Assembly (NCBI GenBank): GCA_018806915.1
Contig: JAGKQI010000091.1
Coordinates: forward strand, 1,798,001-1,862,000
Source of the DNA: Phytophthora colocasiae
Lineage: Eukaryota; Oomycota; Peronosporomycetes; Peronosporales; Peronosporaceae
Direction of reading: 5' to 3'
Length of the DNA stretch: 64,000 bases
The notes below the pieces were generated by a model. The model searched no databases and was not told the DNA's origin. It saw only the letters and a list, made by a program, of their open reading frames with translations. Shown here piece by piece: positions 1 through 10,672 of the stretch. Position 1 is the stretch's first letter, and each line of letters opens with the position of its first letter. The position numbers were made by a program, and so were the translations under genes.

Positions 1-997
1 ATCACTGTAGGCACATATAAAGCGTTTTACGTCATTGGCAGTAGGGACAAGCATCCGCTTCGTCGGAGCAGCTCGTCTGCACGGATACTCACGGCAGTCC
101 TTGAGAACTGCAGTAAATATTGTACTTCTATATGGGGAGCTACAAGCTCGCGACCACACCGCAGTGTCTTCCTCACGCCAGTTGTTGTCGGCGACAACTT
201 GTCACACGGTGAGCACTTCTCCCGTGTACACCGATCGACAGAATGCATGGTCCATATAAAAAGGGCGCCTGTGATATAGAATTGTGTACACATATTGTTA
301 TCAACCAATCAAATCACCCGTCGCAGCGTTCAATCGCTAAAATAAAACTCCACTAGCCACTCGATAAAACGGAGGTCTCCACCAGCCACTCGATAAAATG
401 GAGGCAGCGGACGAGGAGTCCTCGCAGACCCCACCACCCGCGACAGTATTGCAGGAGGCAGAGGAGGTTGCCACCACAGGCCGTCACTAGTGCATTTAAC
501 AAGGCACTTAAAACCATTTTTTAGTGCAAATACAGGTGCTCTCTATCTTTTACCAAAATCGTTATTAATTCGTTCTCACATAACCAGTCTACACACGCAG
601 GACAGACTTTGCACCTGCGGGAAAGTGGTTCATGCATTCTGTCGATCGGTGTATGACCACCCCAAACCTATCCAATCCTACCAGTAGTTCCACGCAAAAC
701 AACTTTGGAAAGTGGCTGCAAACGACTTTGAGCTGGGCAACCAACCACCCGTTCCACCGTAGAGACTTTTACCATTACAAATTGGCAGCAAAGACACAAA
801 CTGGCTGCCCAATTGCTTGACGCTTGTGCCCGAACAGCAAAACTCTGGCCATATAAGTCCATACTTTGTGCGGCTGTGCACAGTTTCCAGTGTTGCAGGA
901 GGACGAGCGCCGGCTCTCAGCAATTGAAGACTCTTGCACGATGGGTTCTCGTCGAGTTGAATGGGCAATTCTTGCAGTGGCTATAATACGACGAGAA
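1..997. other. Degenerate retroelement-like DNA at left edge; no intact gene
   Basis: No convincing gene is present. A TATA-like stretch lies near 252-260. A 21 bp motif (AGCCACTCGATAAAA then C/T then GGAGG) occurs twice, at about 355-375 and 384-404. It leads straight into an ATG at 398, with a 30-codon acidic, Pro/Thr-containing reading frame ending at 490. This arrangement resembles an LTR plus leader plus the truncated start of a gag gene, but no reverse transcriptase or protease remains, so that is only inference. A perfect 23 bp inverted repeat pairs 227-249 with 631-653. The right end (about 960-997) is the chromosomal flank of the Helitron array. The rest shows nothing I recognise. 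Confidence 0.35.
227..653. repeat. Perfect 23 bp inverted repeat, arms 227-249 and 631-653
   Basis: The arms are exact reverse complements, built around CACCGATCGACAGAATGC. They enclose about 380 bp containing the duplicated leader motif. Similarity stops abruptly outside the arms, so this could be the residue of two inverted retroelement fragments. No function is apparent. Confidence 0.6.
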
Positions 998-1000
998 CTA

Positions 1001-1014
1001 ACGTATAATACCGA
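1001..1014 (+). repeat. Left terminal inverted repeat of pogo-like element
   Basis: ACGTATAATACCGA, preceded by the target TA at 999-1000. The exact reverse complement closes the element at 2849-2862. Confidence 0.9.
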
Positions 1015-1302
1015 ATAAAGTTCCGCACTCTATTTTAATACAGTGCTGTCTTTTGAAAATAGCGCACTGTATTCAATATACATCATATATCATTCAGTGT
1101 TGAAGTTACCTTTTGCAACAATGCTGACAGCTCAGGTGGTTAAGCTACCTGGACTTATTGAGGGCCCATTTGGGAGCAGGGTTGTCGCGGGTTCAATTCT
1201 CATTGAACGCGTTAATTCTCCGCATTGTGAAATGGTAAGTTTTCTCTCCAAGTTCTGTTCATTACCAGCCTAAGCGTGAATACTAACACTTCTTTTGCTA
1301 GA

Positions 1303-2646
1303 CTATTCTTCGATGACAATGTCATCGAGAGTTTCCATGATCGACTCTATCTGTGCCTGAGTTTCATCATTCACATCGCTTTCGTTCTCTACACCTTCCT
1401 GCAGCTCCCATGCTGCCCGAAACTTCGAGCCGTAGACATCATGTTTGGCAATATGCCAGTCACTAGAGTTGCTACCAAAGCCACACGCCTTAATGCTCTT
1501 CTCCACAACCTCTACAGGTGTTTCTTTCCAAGCTTGTGAGACCCACGACGTCACCAATGAAATATCTGGAGCTCTTGGATTGCCTGCTTTAGTGTATGTC
1601 ACCTTGTCAGATCGCTTCCACTGCTCGATCAGCTTCGATATCGAGTCTTTGAAAGACTTGTAGATGCCTACATCACCTGCTTGTAGATACGGAGTAAGAC
1701 CTCCAGGAATCACAGCCATTTTAATCGCTCTGTCACTACAGCGCTGCTTCACTTTCTTGCCGATGTGAGCTCGCATCGAGTCCCACACAATGTACTGCCC
1801 GGGCGCCTGTACTACAGCAGGATAGTACCAGTCCAACCAGTTCAACAGGAGATCCTGGTCAACCCATGCTCTTTCCTGAAATGCAACGTAACATCCTCCT
1901 AGGCGCTCAATTGAGCCTCGGTTTTTGCGCTTCCAGATAAGACACGGAGGTAGCTTTCTTCCTGACGCCGTGACCGCAAGCATCACCGTGATGCGCATAG
2001 ATGAAAAGCCAGTCGAACGAACCACGATGTGCCTGGCGCCAATGTCGTCTACCGTGCTTGTCCGAGCATCTTCAAAATAGACCGCGGTTTCATCCATTAG
2101 AATTGCTCGATCCAGGTTCATCTTTGGTTTGTGAAGCGCCAAAAAGTGCATGTATGATACAGCTCTACTCACAAGTACCTCATCCGTAAGCGTCGTTAGG
2201 TTGGTGCGCTTGCGCAGCGTGAGATCGTTGCGCTTCATGAAGTTTTGAATCCATGGGTCGGAAGCAACAAAGCGAATCGGGTCTTCTTCGTGCTCTTCCT
2301 CGGTCCTGCTATCCTGGAATAGCGCAATTGCAGCCGTAGCAATCCAGCACCGTGACACCTTTTCCTTGCGTATGCGTTTGTCGTACACCATGTCTACTAG
2401 CCGGTCTTCTAGCTCCCCAAGCAGTGGTTTTCGACCACCTCCAGCAATGCGCCGCCGAGCTCCATACTCGGCTAAAATTTGCTCTCTATCACGCCACCAC
2501 TTCCGGTAAGCTGATGCCGCAATCCGCCAACCGCGTTGGCGGAAATGTGCCGCCGCGCGAGAGGGCACACCCCCACCTTCGCTTGCAATCCACTCGATTG
2601 CTTGCTTCTTTAGGCTGATTTCAACGCTTTTTCGACGCGCTGGCAT
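1303..2646 (-). CDS. Pogo-like transposase (DDE superfamily endonuclease)
   Basis: This 447-residue protein catalyses cut-and-paste transposition. The N-terminal ~80 residues are basic and helix-rich and look like a helix-turn-helix DNA-binding region. Residues ~135-160 (a PWIQNFMKRN-type stretch followed by LRKRTNLT) match the CENP-B-like HTH of pogo/Tigger transposases. The DDE_1 catalytic core follows. Its acidic residues appear in AILMDETAVYF, YIVWDSMRAH and YLQAGDVGIYKSFK; the last corresponds to the LQPLD-type motif of pogo and gives a DDD triad. The C-terminus is acidic. The reading frame is unbroken and the ATG at 2646 is followed by a basic N-terminus. It is the only gene between the element's inverted repeats. 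High confidence in the family; activity is untested. Confidence 0.93.
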   Translation of the reverse strand: MPARRKSVEISLKKQAIEWIASEGGGVPSRAAAHFRQRGWRIAASAYRKWWRDREQILAEYGARRRIAGGGRKPLLGELEDRLVDMVYDKRIRKEKVSRCWIATAAIALFQDSRTEEEHEEDPIRFVASDPWIQNFMKRNDLTLRKRTNLTTLTDEVLVSRAVSYMHFLALHKPKMNLDRAILMDETAVYFEDARTSTVDDIGARHIVVRSTGFSSMRITVMLAVTASGRKLPPCLIWKRKNRGSIERLGGCYVAFQERAWVDQDLLLNWLDWYYPAVVQAPGQYIVWDSMRAHIGKKVKQRCSDRAIKMAVIPGGLTPYLQAGDVGIYKSFKDSISKLIEQWKRSDKVTYTKAGNPRAPDISLVTSWVSQAWKETPVEVVEKSIKACGFGSNSSDWHIAKHDVYGSKFRAAWELQEGVENESDVNDETQAQIESIMETLDDIVIEE

Positions 2647-2848
2647 GGAAAATGAAGAGTGAGAGTTTTTTTAACTTTACGTTAGATGGCTCCGTAACCA
2701 TTCCTTTTTTGTTGGACACGAAAGGTCGCAAAACACGAAAGGTCGCAATCCACAATGACTGGCCTAGAGAGGGCACTCTATTTTTATACAGTGCCCTTAG
2801 AGAGAGCGCTCTAATCGAAAGGCACTCTATTCGATAGGGGCATACTAA

Positions 2849-2862
2849 TCGGTATTATACGT
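2849..2862 (-). repeat. Right terminal inverted repeat of pogo-like element
   Basis: Reverse complement of the left 14 bp repeat, followed by target TA at 2863-2864 and then G of the Helitron CTAG. Confidence 0.9.
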
Positions 2863-2864
2863 TA

Positions 2865-5626
2865 GCGCTCTGGGCGCCCGCTACGCGGGCGCGTGGGCAT
2901 GGTTGGTCCCAGTAGTTTGGTATGGTAAAAAAATCAGTGAAGTTGTAAATATTACATGGTTCAAGGATGTTACACATGAAAGTAAAATTTTATTCATAAA
3001 AATATGCACTTAGAAATCGAAGATCTCCCGATAGACAATGTTCTTGGTGTGTACGTTCCTGTCTCCGTCGATCGCTTCCGGGTCCACGGCTATCTTGATC
3101 GCCTTCCGTGAAGTCACCCTCGACAACGCGACATACAGCTGTCCATGCGCGAACACAGGGGACTCGAGGTAGATCCCTACGTGGTGGATAGACTGTCCTT
3201 GGGTCTTGTTGATCGTCATCGCAAATGCCGGAACCACAGAAAACTGTTTTCGCCGAAGCTTGAACGGGAATTCCTTGTCGTCGTCTTCATTGTAGAAGAT
3301 GATACGCGGAATGAACACTCGCTTTCCCTTGAGCGACCCAGTCATAATCGTAGCTTCAATGCTTCGCTCACGCAGTGACACCACTCGGAGTCGTGTTCCG
3401 TTACATAACCCTGCGTCGCTGTTCAGGTTGCGAATCATAATGATCGGAGTTCCAACTTTCAATACAATCCGGTGTGGCGGGATACCAGAGAAATTCAGAG
3501 ACTTTAAGAACTCTGGCTCAAACATGTTTGGATCCGCAACACCTTCCAGACTGTCAACAGAGAGGTACTCTTTTGTTTCTCCTGATATACGTTCCGAGAC
3601 CATGTCGTTGATTCTCCTCACACTTGCGTTCGTTGGTGCCAAAATAGCTCGTTCAACGAAGTAGTCATCCGGAAGATTGTCGTCTCCAACGTCAGGATAC
3701 ACTGCATCAATAAGCGCATTGACGTTGCGCTTCCGCCTGTTCTCATCCGGATCATCAACATCTCGATCAGCTGATGATTCCGCTGGCGGTAGAAGATTGA
3801 AGTTTGGAGGTGCTTCCATGTCTTCGTTCTCTTTGGTTTCTTCGTCATCCCATCGATCATCCCCTCGTGTGTCTGGTAATGCACATGTCGGGCGGAAGAC
3901 ATATGTCGTTCTCACTGATATCGGAGTTGACTGGATATCGACCCTCCCCAATCTGAAGCAAGAAGTCGGAAAACTCTGCCAATTCAGCGGCGCTTGCTAG
4001 GTCCGGAGCCGTCTGAACACGCATATTCTCCGTCAGACGCACTTGTCGTAGATGGCTCCACAGTGCGGAAGACTTGAAGCAAGCATCCAGCGTTTCTGCC
4101 CGAGTAGCATCCTTCAACACAGGCAAGATTTGTCGATGGTCTCCACTGAAAACCATGAGCGAATGGCTCCTCATAATATCCCGGAACGACCGATCCACAG
4201 CTTCGAAGCACGCTCGATTCATCATAGGAGCTTCTTCCCAGGTGATTAAACTTGCCTTGCGGTGCCGTTCTGCCTTCTGGCTCTGCCAAGACAGACTACA
4301 TGTTGAAAACTCGGACAGTTTAAGCGGGATCCGAAAGGTAGAATGTGCCGTGTGTCCTCCAGTCAACAACGTCGCTGCGATTCCACTGGAAGCCACTGCT
4401 ATCACCACCGTTCTCTGTAGACGGACAGGAGCAAGTATCTGCTCCAGCAAGAACGATTTACCAGTTCCACCCGGGCCGTCCACAAAAAAACAGCTTCTGT
4501 CCACCGACTGGGCGGTTTACAGCTTCGATGACTTGGTAAAAAAATGTCTTTCTGGTTCTGGTTCATCTGATCCGCAAGCGTCGCAGTTCTCTCAAGGTCG
4601 TCTGGTTCGTACGCCGCAACCTCCTGTGCGACGATATCCATAGGATCCGCAGACTGGCGTGCGACTTCATCAGAAACGTCGCTGTACGTTTCGAGACCAG
4701 GAAGCCCATACACGCGCAGCGTTTTTCCGTTCTAAATCAGATAGTCCGCCAGCTACATCAGGCACTTGTACTCTGCCATGCGCCAGCTGACTTCCTCGTC
4801 ACGGCCAATGTTGTTTTGTGCGTCTCTTTCCTGGATGAATCTGGAAAAGTCTTCTGATAAATCCTTCTTAAACTGATCCCACAGAGCAGCGGCATGATCG
4901 AAGCAACATATCTTCCGTACAGTACTTTAAATGATCATCCCGGGTCTTGCATACACAGGTTGAAAAACGCAGTCAACCGGACCAAAATCTGAAGTCGATT
5001 AAGTTCGATATCATTCCGTTAGGTTCGAAAAATCCGATTAAGTCCGATGCGGACGGTGCTACTTTTGTAATTTCTGCGAAAATAATGCGGACAATACTAC
5101 TTTTGTAATTTCTGGAAAGAAGGTTCCAGTCAATAGGGTAGGTGCAGCTGCTTTGATAGGAGAAAAGTGTATAGAAATGCGCACCCAAAAAGATGCCACT
5201 CGAAAGGCTCAGGCCGGTGGAAAGGGGCGTGACCGACGGACAGACACGTTATGATCTTACTGTGAAGTTGATTCCTCGTCATGGCCAATGTTGTTTTTTT
5301 GCGTCTTTTCTACTGATGAATCCTTCTTAAACCGATCCCACAGAGCAGCGGCATGGTCGGGTAGTCGAAAAATCCGATTAGGTTCGAAAAATCCGATTAA
5401 GTTCGAGAACGTTCCAGATAAGTCCGAATAATTTTGTGGACAGTGCTACTTTTGTAATTTCTGGAAAGAAGTTTCCAGTCAATAGGGTAGGTGCAGCTGC
5501 TTTGATAGGAGAAAAGTGTGTAGAAATGTATCGAGACGCGCACCAAAAAAGATGCCAACCGGGAGGCTCAGGCCGGTGGAGAGGGGCGTGACCGACGGAC
5601 ACGTTACGATCTTACTGGGAGGTAGA
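2865..5626 (-). mobile_element. Helitron unit 1 (type A, internally deleted, nested)
   Basis: The 3' terminus is CTAG, with its TA split by the pogo insertion. The hairpin GCGCCCGCTACGCGGGCGC lies at 2874-2892. The unit contains two Helitron 5' ends. One starts TCTACC at 5626. The other starts TCAACTTC at 5271 and abuts a helicase-gene fragment (about 5272-5350). So a 5'-only fragment (5272-5626) is followed by a second copy with both ends (2865-5271). Between the helicase remnant and the 5' end are degenerate TCCGATTAAGTTCGA-type repeats. There is no Rep region. Confidence 0.8.
3010..4994 (-). pseudogene. Helitron helicase remnant, unit 1
   Basis: This is the C-terminal Pif1-like helicase of the Helitron replicase, broken into several frames. 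The Walker A motif GPGGTGKSF is in the 3857-4504 frame. The C-terminal helicase motifs (FAMTINKTQGQS, YVALSRVTS) are in the 3010-3951 frame. Breaks occur at a small indel near 3878-3900, an A-run near 4480-4490 and another A-run near 4540. About 4714-4994 aligns with the full copy at about 20370-21000 but skips internal sequence. Compared with the complete gene in unit 7, all of Rep and the N-terminal region are missing. It cannot make a full replicase. Confidence 0.85.
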
Positions 5627-8425
5627 CTAGCGCTCTGGGCGCCCGCTACGCGGGCGCGTGGGCATACATGTAGTTGGTCCCAGTAGTTTGGGTAAGGTTC
5701 ATAAAGACCAGGGAAATTAAAAATATTACATGATTCAAGGATTTTCCACATGAAAGTAAGAAATTTTATTCATAAAAATATGCACTTAGAACTCGAAGAT
5801 CTCCCGATAGACAATGTTCTTGGTGTGTACGTTCCCGTCCTCGTCGATAGCTTCCGGGTCCACGGCTATCTTGATCGCCTTCCGTGAAGTCACCCTCGAC
5901 AACGCGACATACAACTGTCCATGCGCGAACACAGGGGACTCGAGGTAGATCCCCACGTGGATAGACTGTCCTTGGGCCTTGTTGATTGTCATCGCAAATG
6001 CCGGAACCACAGGAAACTGTTTTCGCCGAAGCTTGAACGGGAATTCCTTGTCGTCATCTTCATTGTAGAAGATGATCCGCGGAATGAACACTCGCTTTCC
6101 CTTGAGCGGCCCAGTCATAATCGTAGCTTCAATGCTTCGCTCACGCAGTGACACCACTCGGAGTCGTGTTCCGTTACATAACCCTGCGTCGCTGTTCAGG
6201 TTGCGAATCATAATGATCGGAGTTCCAACTTTCAATACAATCCGGTGTGGCGGGATACCAGAGAAATTCAGTGAGATCAAGAACTCTGGCTCAAACATGT
6301 TTGGATCCGCAACACCTTCCAGACTGTCAACAGAGAGGTACTCTTTTGTTTCTCCTGATATACGTTCCGAGACCATGTCGTTAATTCTCCTCACACTTGC
6401 GTTCGTTGGTGCCAAAATAGCTCGTTCAACGAAGTAGTCATCCGGAAGATTGTCGTCTCCAACGTCAGGATACACTGCATCAATAAGCGCATTGACGTTG
6501 CGCTTCCGCCTGTTCTCATCCGGATCATCAACATCTCGATCAGCTGATGATTCCGCTGGCGGTAGAAGATTGAAGTTTGGAGGTGCTTCCATGTCTTCGT
6601 TATCTTTGGTTTCTTCGTCATCCCATCGATCATCCCCTCGTGTGTCTGGTAATGCACATGTCGGGCGGAAGACATATGTCGTTCTCACTGATATCGGAGT
6701 TGACTGGATATCGACCCTCCCCAATCTGAAGCAAGAAGTCGGAAAACTCTGCCAATTCAGCGGCGCTTGCTAGGTCCGGAGCCGTCTGAACACGCATATT
6801 CTCCGTCAGACGCACTTGTCGTAGATGGCTCCACAGTGCGGAAGACTTGAAGCAAGCATCCAGCGTTTCTGCCCGAGTAGCATCCTTCAACACAGGCAGG
6901 ATCTGTCGATGGTCTCCACTGAAAACCATGACCTTGCCTCCAAATGGCTCCAACTCGTTCTTCATAATATCCCGGAACGACCGATCCACAGCTTCGAAGC
7001 ACGCTCGATTCATCATAGGAGCTTCATCCCAGATGATTAAACTTGCCTTGCGGATCCGTTCTGCCTTCTGGCTCTGCCAAGACAGACTACATGTTGAACA
7101 CTCGGAAAGTTTAAGCGGAATCCGAAATGTAGAATGTGCCGTGTGTCCCCCTGTCAACAATGTCGCTGCGTTGCCACTGGAAGCCACTGCTATCGCCACC
7201 TTTCTCTGTAGACGGACATGAGCTAGTATCTGCTCCAGCAAGAACGATTTACCAGTTCCACCCGGGCCGTCCACAAAAACCAGCTTCTGTCCACCGACTG
7301 GGCGGTTTACAGCTTCGATGACTTGGTAAAAAAAATGTCTTTCTGGTTCTGGTTCATCTGATCCGCAAGCGTCACAGTTCTCTCAAGGTCGTCTGGTTCG
7401 TACGCCGCAACCTCCTGTGCGACGATATCCATAGGATCCGCAGACTGGCGTGCGACTTCATCAGAAACGTCGCTGTACGTTTCGAGACCAGGAAGCCCAT
7501 ACACGCGCAGCGTTTTTCCGTTCTAAATCAGATAGTCCGCCAGCTACATCAGGCACTTGTACTCTGCCATGCGCCAGCTGACTTCCTCGTCACGGCCAAT
7601 GTTGTTTTGTGCGTCTCTTTCCTGGATGAATCTGGAAAAGTCTTCTGATAAATCCTTCTTAAACTGATCCCACAGAGCAGCGGCATGATCGAAGCAACAT
7701 ATCTTCCGTACAGTACTTTAAATGATCATCCCGGGTCTTGCATACACAGGTTGAAAAACGCAGTCAACCGGACCAAAATCTGAAGTCGATTAAGTTCGAT
7801 ATCATTCCGTTAGGTTCGAAAATCCGATTAAGTCCGATGCGGACGGTGCTACTTTGTAATTTCTGCGAAAATAATGCGGACAATACTACTTTTGTAATTT
7901 CTGGAAAGAAGGTTCCAGTCAATAGGGTAGGTGCAGCTGCTTTGATAGGAGAAAAGTGTATAGAAATGCGCACCCAAAAAGATGCCACTCGAAAGGCTCA
8001 GGCCGGTGGAAAGGGGCGTGACCGACGGACAGACACGTTATGATCTTACTGTGAAGTTGATTCCTCGTCATGGCCAATGTTGTTTTTTTGCGTCTTTTCT
8101 CCTGATGAATCCTTCTTAAACCGATCCCACAGAGCAGCGGCATGGTCGGGTAGTCGAAAAATCCGATTAGGTTCGAAAAATCCGATTAAGTTCGAGAACG
8201 TTCCAGATAAGTCCGAATAATTTTGTGGACAGTGCTACTTTTGTAATTTCTGGAAAGAAGTTTCCAGTCAATAGGGTAGGTGCAGCTGCTTTGATAGGAG
8301 AAAAGTGTGTAGAAATGTATCGAGACGCGCACCAAAAGATGCCAACCGGGAGGCTCAGGCCGGTGGAGAGGGGCGTGACGGACTGACGTACAGACAGACA
8401 CGTTACGATCTTACTGGGAGGTAGA
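5627..8425 (-). mobile_element. Helitron unit 2 (type A, nested)
   Basis: The 3' CTAG is at 5627-5630 and the hairpin at 5639-5657. The outer 5' end starts TCTACC at 8425 and an inner 5' end starts TCAACTTC at 8060, the same nested architecture as unit 1. Relative to unit 1 it has small indels in the terminal region and keeps a longer stretch of the helicase middle part (6900-6960). Confidence 0.8.
5786..7785 (-). pseudogene. Helitron helicase remnant, unit 2
   Basis: Helicase-end remnant in two main frames: 5786-6724 (C-terminal half) and 6630-7274 (Walker A and the DEAPMM motif II). Unlike units 1 and 4, it retains the segment encoding KNELEPFGGKVMVFSGDHRQ (around 6925-6965). Breaks are at the 6650 indel shared with units 1, 3 and 4 and at an A-run near 7326-7335. 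The Rep portion is absent. Confidence 0.85.
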
Positions 8426-10672
8426 CTAGCGCTCTGGGCGCCCGCTACGCGGGCGCGTGGGCATACATGTAGTTGGTCCCAGTAGTTTGGGTAAGGTTCA
8501 TAAAGACCAGGGAAATTAAAAATATTACATGATTCAAGGATTTTCCACATGAGAACCGCAAAGAGATTGTATTCAAAAGAAATATGAAAATATGCACTTA
8601 GAACTCGAAGATCTCCCGATAGACAATGTTCTTGGTGTGTACGTTCCCGTCCTCGTCGATAGCTTCCGGGTCCACGGCTATCTTGATCGCCTTCCGTGAA
8701 GTCACCCTCGACAACGCGACATACAACTGTCCATGCGCGAACACAGGGGACTCGAGGTAGATCCCCACGTGGATAGACTGTCCTTGGGCCTTGTTGATTG
8801 TCATCGCAAATGCCGGAACCACAGGAAACTGTTTTCGCCGAAGCTTGAACGGGAATTCCTTGTCGTCATCTTCATTGTAGAAGATGATCCGCGGAATGAA
8901 CACTCGCTTTCCCTTGAGCGGCCCAGTCATAATCGTAGCTTCAATGCTTCGCTCACGCAGTGACACCACTCGGAGTCGTGTTCCGTTACATAACCCTGCG
9001 TCGCTGTTCAGGTTGCGAATCATAATGATCGGAGTTCCAACTTTCAATACAATCCGGTGTGGCGGGATACCAGAGAAATTCAGAGACTTTAAGAACTCTG
9101 GCTCAAACATGTTTGGATCCGCAACACCTTCCAGACTGTCAACAGAGAGGTACTCTTTTGTTTCTCCTGATATACGTTCCGAGACCATGTCGTTAATTCT
9201 CCTCACACTTGCGTTCGTTGGTGCCAAAATAGCTCGTTCAACGAAGTAGTCATCCGGAAGATTGTCGTCTCCAACGTCAGGATACACTGCATCAATAAGC
9301 GCATTGACGTTGCGCTTCCGCCTGTTCTCATCCGGATCATCAACATCTCGATCAGCTGATGATTCCGCTGGCGGTAGAAGATTGAAGTTTGGAGGTGCTT
9401 CCATGTCTTCGTTATCTTTGGTTTCTTCGTCATCCCATCGATCATCCCCTCGTGTGTCTGGTAATGCACATGTCGGGCGGAAGACATATGTCGTTCTCAC
9501 TGATATCGGAGTTGACTGGATATCGACCCTCCCCAATCTGAAGCAAGAAGTCGGAAAACTCTGCCAATTCAGCGGCGCTTGCTAGGTCCGGAGCCGTCTG
9601 AACACGCATATTCTCCGTCAGACGCACTTGTCGTAGATGGCTCCACAGTGCGGAAGACTTGAAGCAAGCATCCAGCGTTTCTGCCCGAGTAGCATCCTTC
9701 AACACAGGCAAGATTTGTCGATGGTCTCCACTGAAAACCATGAGCGAATGGCTCCAACTCGTTCTTCATAATATCCCGGAACGACCGATCCACAGCTTCG
9801 AAGCACGCTCGATTCATCATAGGAGCTTCATCCCAGATGACTAAACTTGCCTTGCGGATCCGTTCTGCCTTCTGGCTCTGCCAAGACAGACTACATGTTG
9901 AACACTCGGACAGTTTAAGCGGAATCCGAAATGTAGAATGTGCCGTGTGTCCCCCTGTCAACAATGTCGCTGCGTTGCCACTGGAAGCCACTGCTATCGC
10001 CACCTTTCTCTGTAGACGGACATGAGCTAGTATCTGCTCCAGCAAGAACGATTTACCAGTTCCACCCGGGCCGTCCACAAAAACCAGCTTCTGTCCACCG
10101 AATGGGCGGTTTACAGCTTCGATGACTTGGTCAAAAATGTCTTTCTGGTTCTGGTTTATCCGATCCGCAAGCGTCGCAGTTCTCTCAAGGTCGTCTGGAT
10201 CGTACGCGGCTACCTCCTGCGCGACAATATCCATAGGATCCGCAGACTGGCGTGCGACTTCGTCAGAAACGTCGCTGTACGTTTCGAGACCAGGAAGTCC
10301 ATACGTATGTAGCGTTTTTCCGTTCGAAATCAGATACTCCGCCAGCCACGTCAGGCACTTATACTCTGCTATGCGCCAGACTTCCTCGTCACGGTTTGTT
10401 AGGTTCGATTCGATTAAGTTCGTTCTATTAGGTTCGAAAATCCGATTAGGTTCGAATCCAGATAAGTCCGAATAATTACGTGGACAGTGCTAGTTTTGTA
10501 ATTTCTGGAAAGAAGGTTCCAGTCAATAGAGTAGGTGCAGTTGCTTTGATGGGAGGAAAATGTATAGAAATGTCTCGAAAAAAAAATGCTAACCGAGAGG
10601 CTCAGTCCGGTAGAGAGGGGCGTGACGGACTGACGGACAGACAGACACGTTACGATTTTAGGTGGCGGGAAA
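8426..10672 (-). mobile_element. Helitron unit 3 (type B)
   Basis: The 3' CTAG is at 8426-8429 and the hairpin at 8438-8456. The 5' end starts TTTCCCGCCACC at 10672. This type lacks the nested second 5' end. The helicase remnant stops at the GACGAGGAAGTC site (about 10394) and is joined to a TTAGGTTCGAT/TCCGATTAGG minisatellite and the ~240 bp 5' terminal region. The 3' UTR differs from units 1 and 2 (CATGAGAACCGCAAAGAG variant at 8548-8566). Confidence 0.8.
8598..10394 (-). pseudogene. Helitron helicase remnant, unit 3
   Basis: The C-terminal half is open at 8598-9536. The Walker A half is open at 9569-10234, with the first in-frame ATG at MDIVAQEV. The reading frame shifts near 9460 (the shared small indel) and again near 9742-9750, where a few bases of the KVMVFSGD region are lost. 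Helicase motifs I (GPGGTGKSF), II (WDEAPMM) and the C-terminal motifs are all recognisable but out of frame with each other. Confidence 0.85.

Larger units (their letters stand above)
1001..2862 (-). mobile_element. Complete pogo-like (Tc1/mariner superfamily) DNA transposon
   Basis: The element has 14 bp terminal inverted repeats, ACGTATAATACCGA at 1001-1014 and its reverse complement at 2849-2862. It is flanked by TA on both sides (999-1000 and 2863-2864), the target duplication typical of this superfamily. It carries a single uninterrupted transposase gene on the minus strand. The sequence GCACTCTATT recurs near the ends (1025-1034, 2773-2782, 2822-2831), followed at two sites by a GTGC-containing partner, and is a candidate transposase-binding repeat. 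The target was the TA of the Helitron terminal CTAG, so this insertion is younger than that Helitron end. Intact ends and an open gene suggest recent activity. Confidence 0.92.

Noticed and set aside
3145..4643. Plus-strand open frames across the Helitron units (recurring 76-121 and 189-221 codon frames)
   Set aside because: They recur only because they are antisense shadows of the conserved helicase coding sequence.
5000..5480. CRISPR-like short repeats
   Set aside because: The repeats are degenerate, unevenly spaced and without unique spacers. They are a minisatellite at Helitron junctions in a eukaryotic genome.
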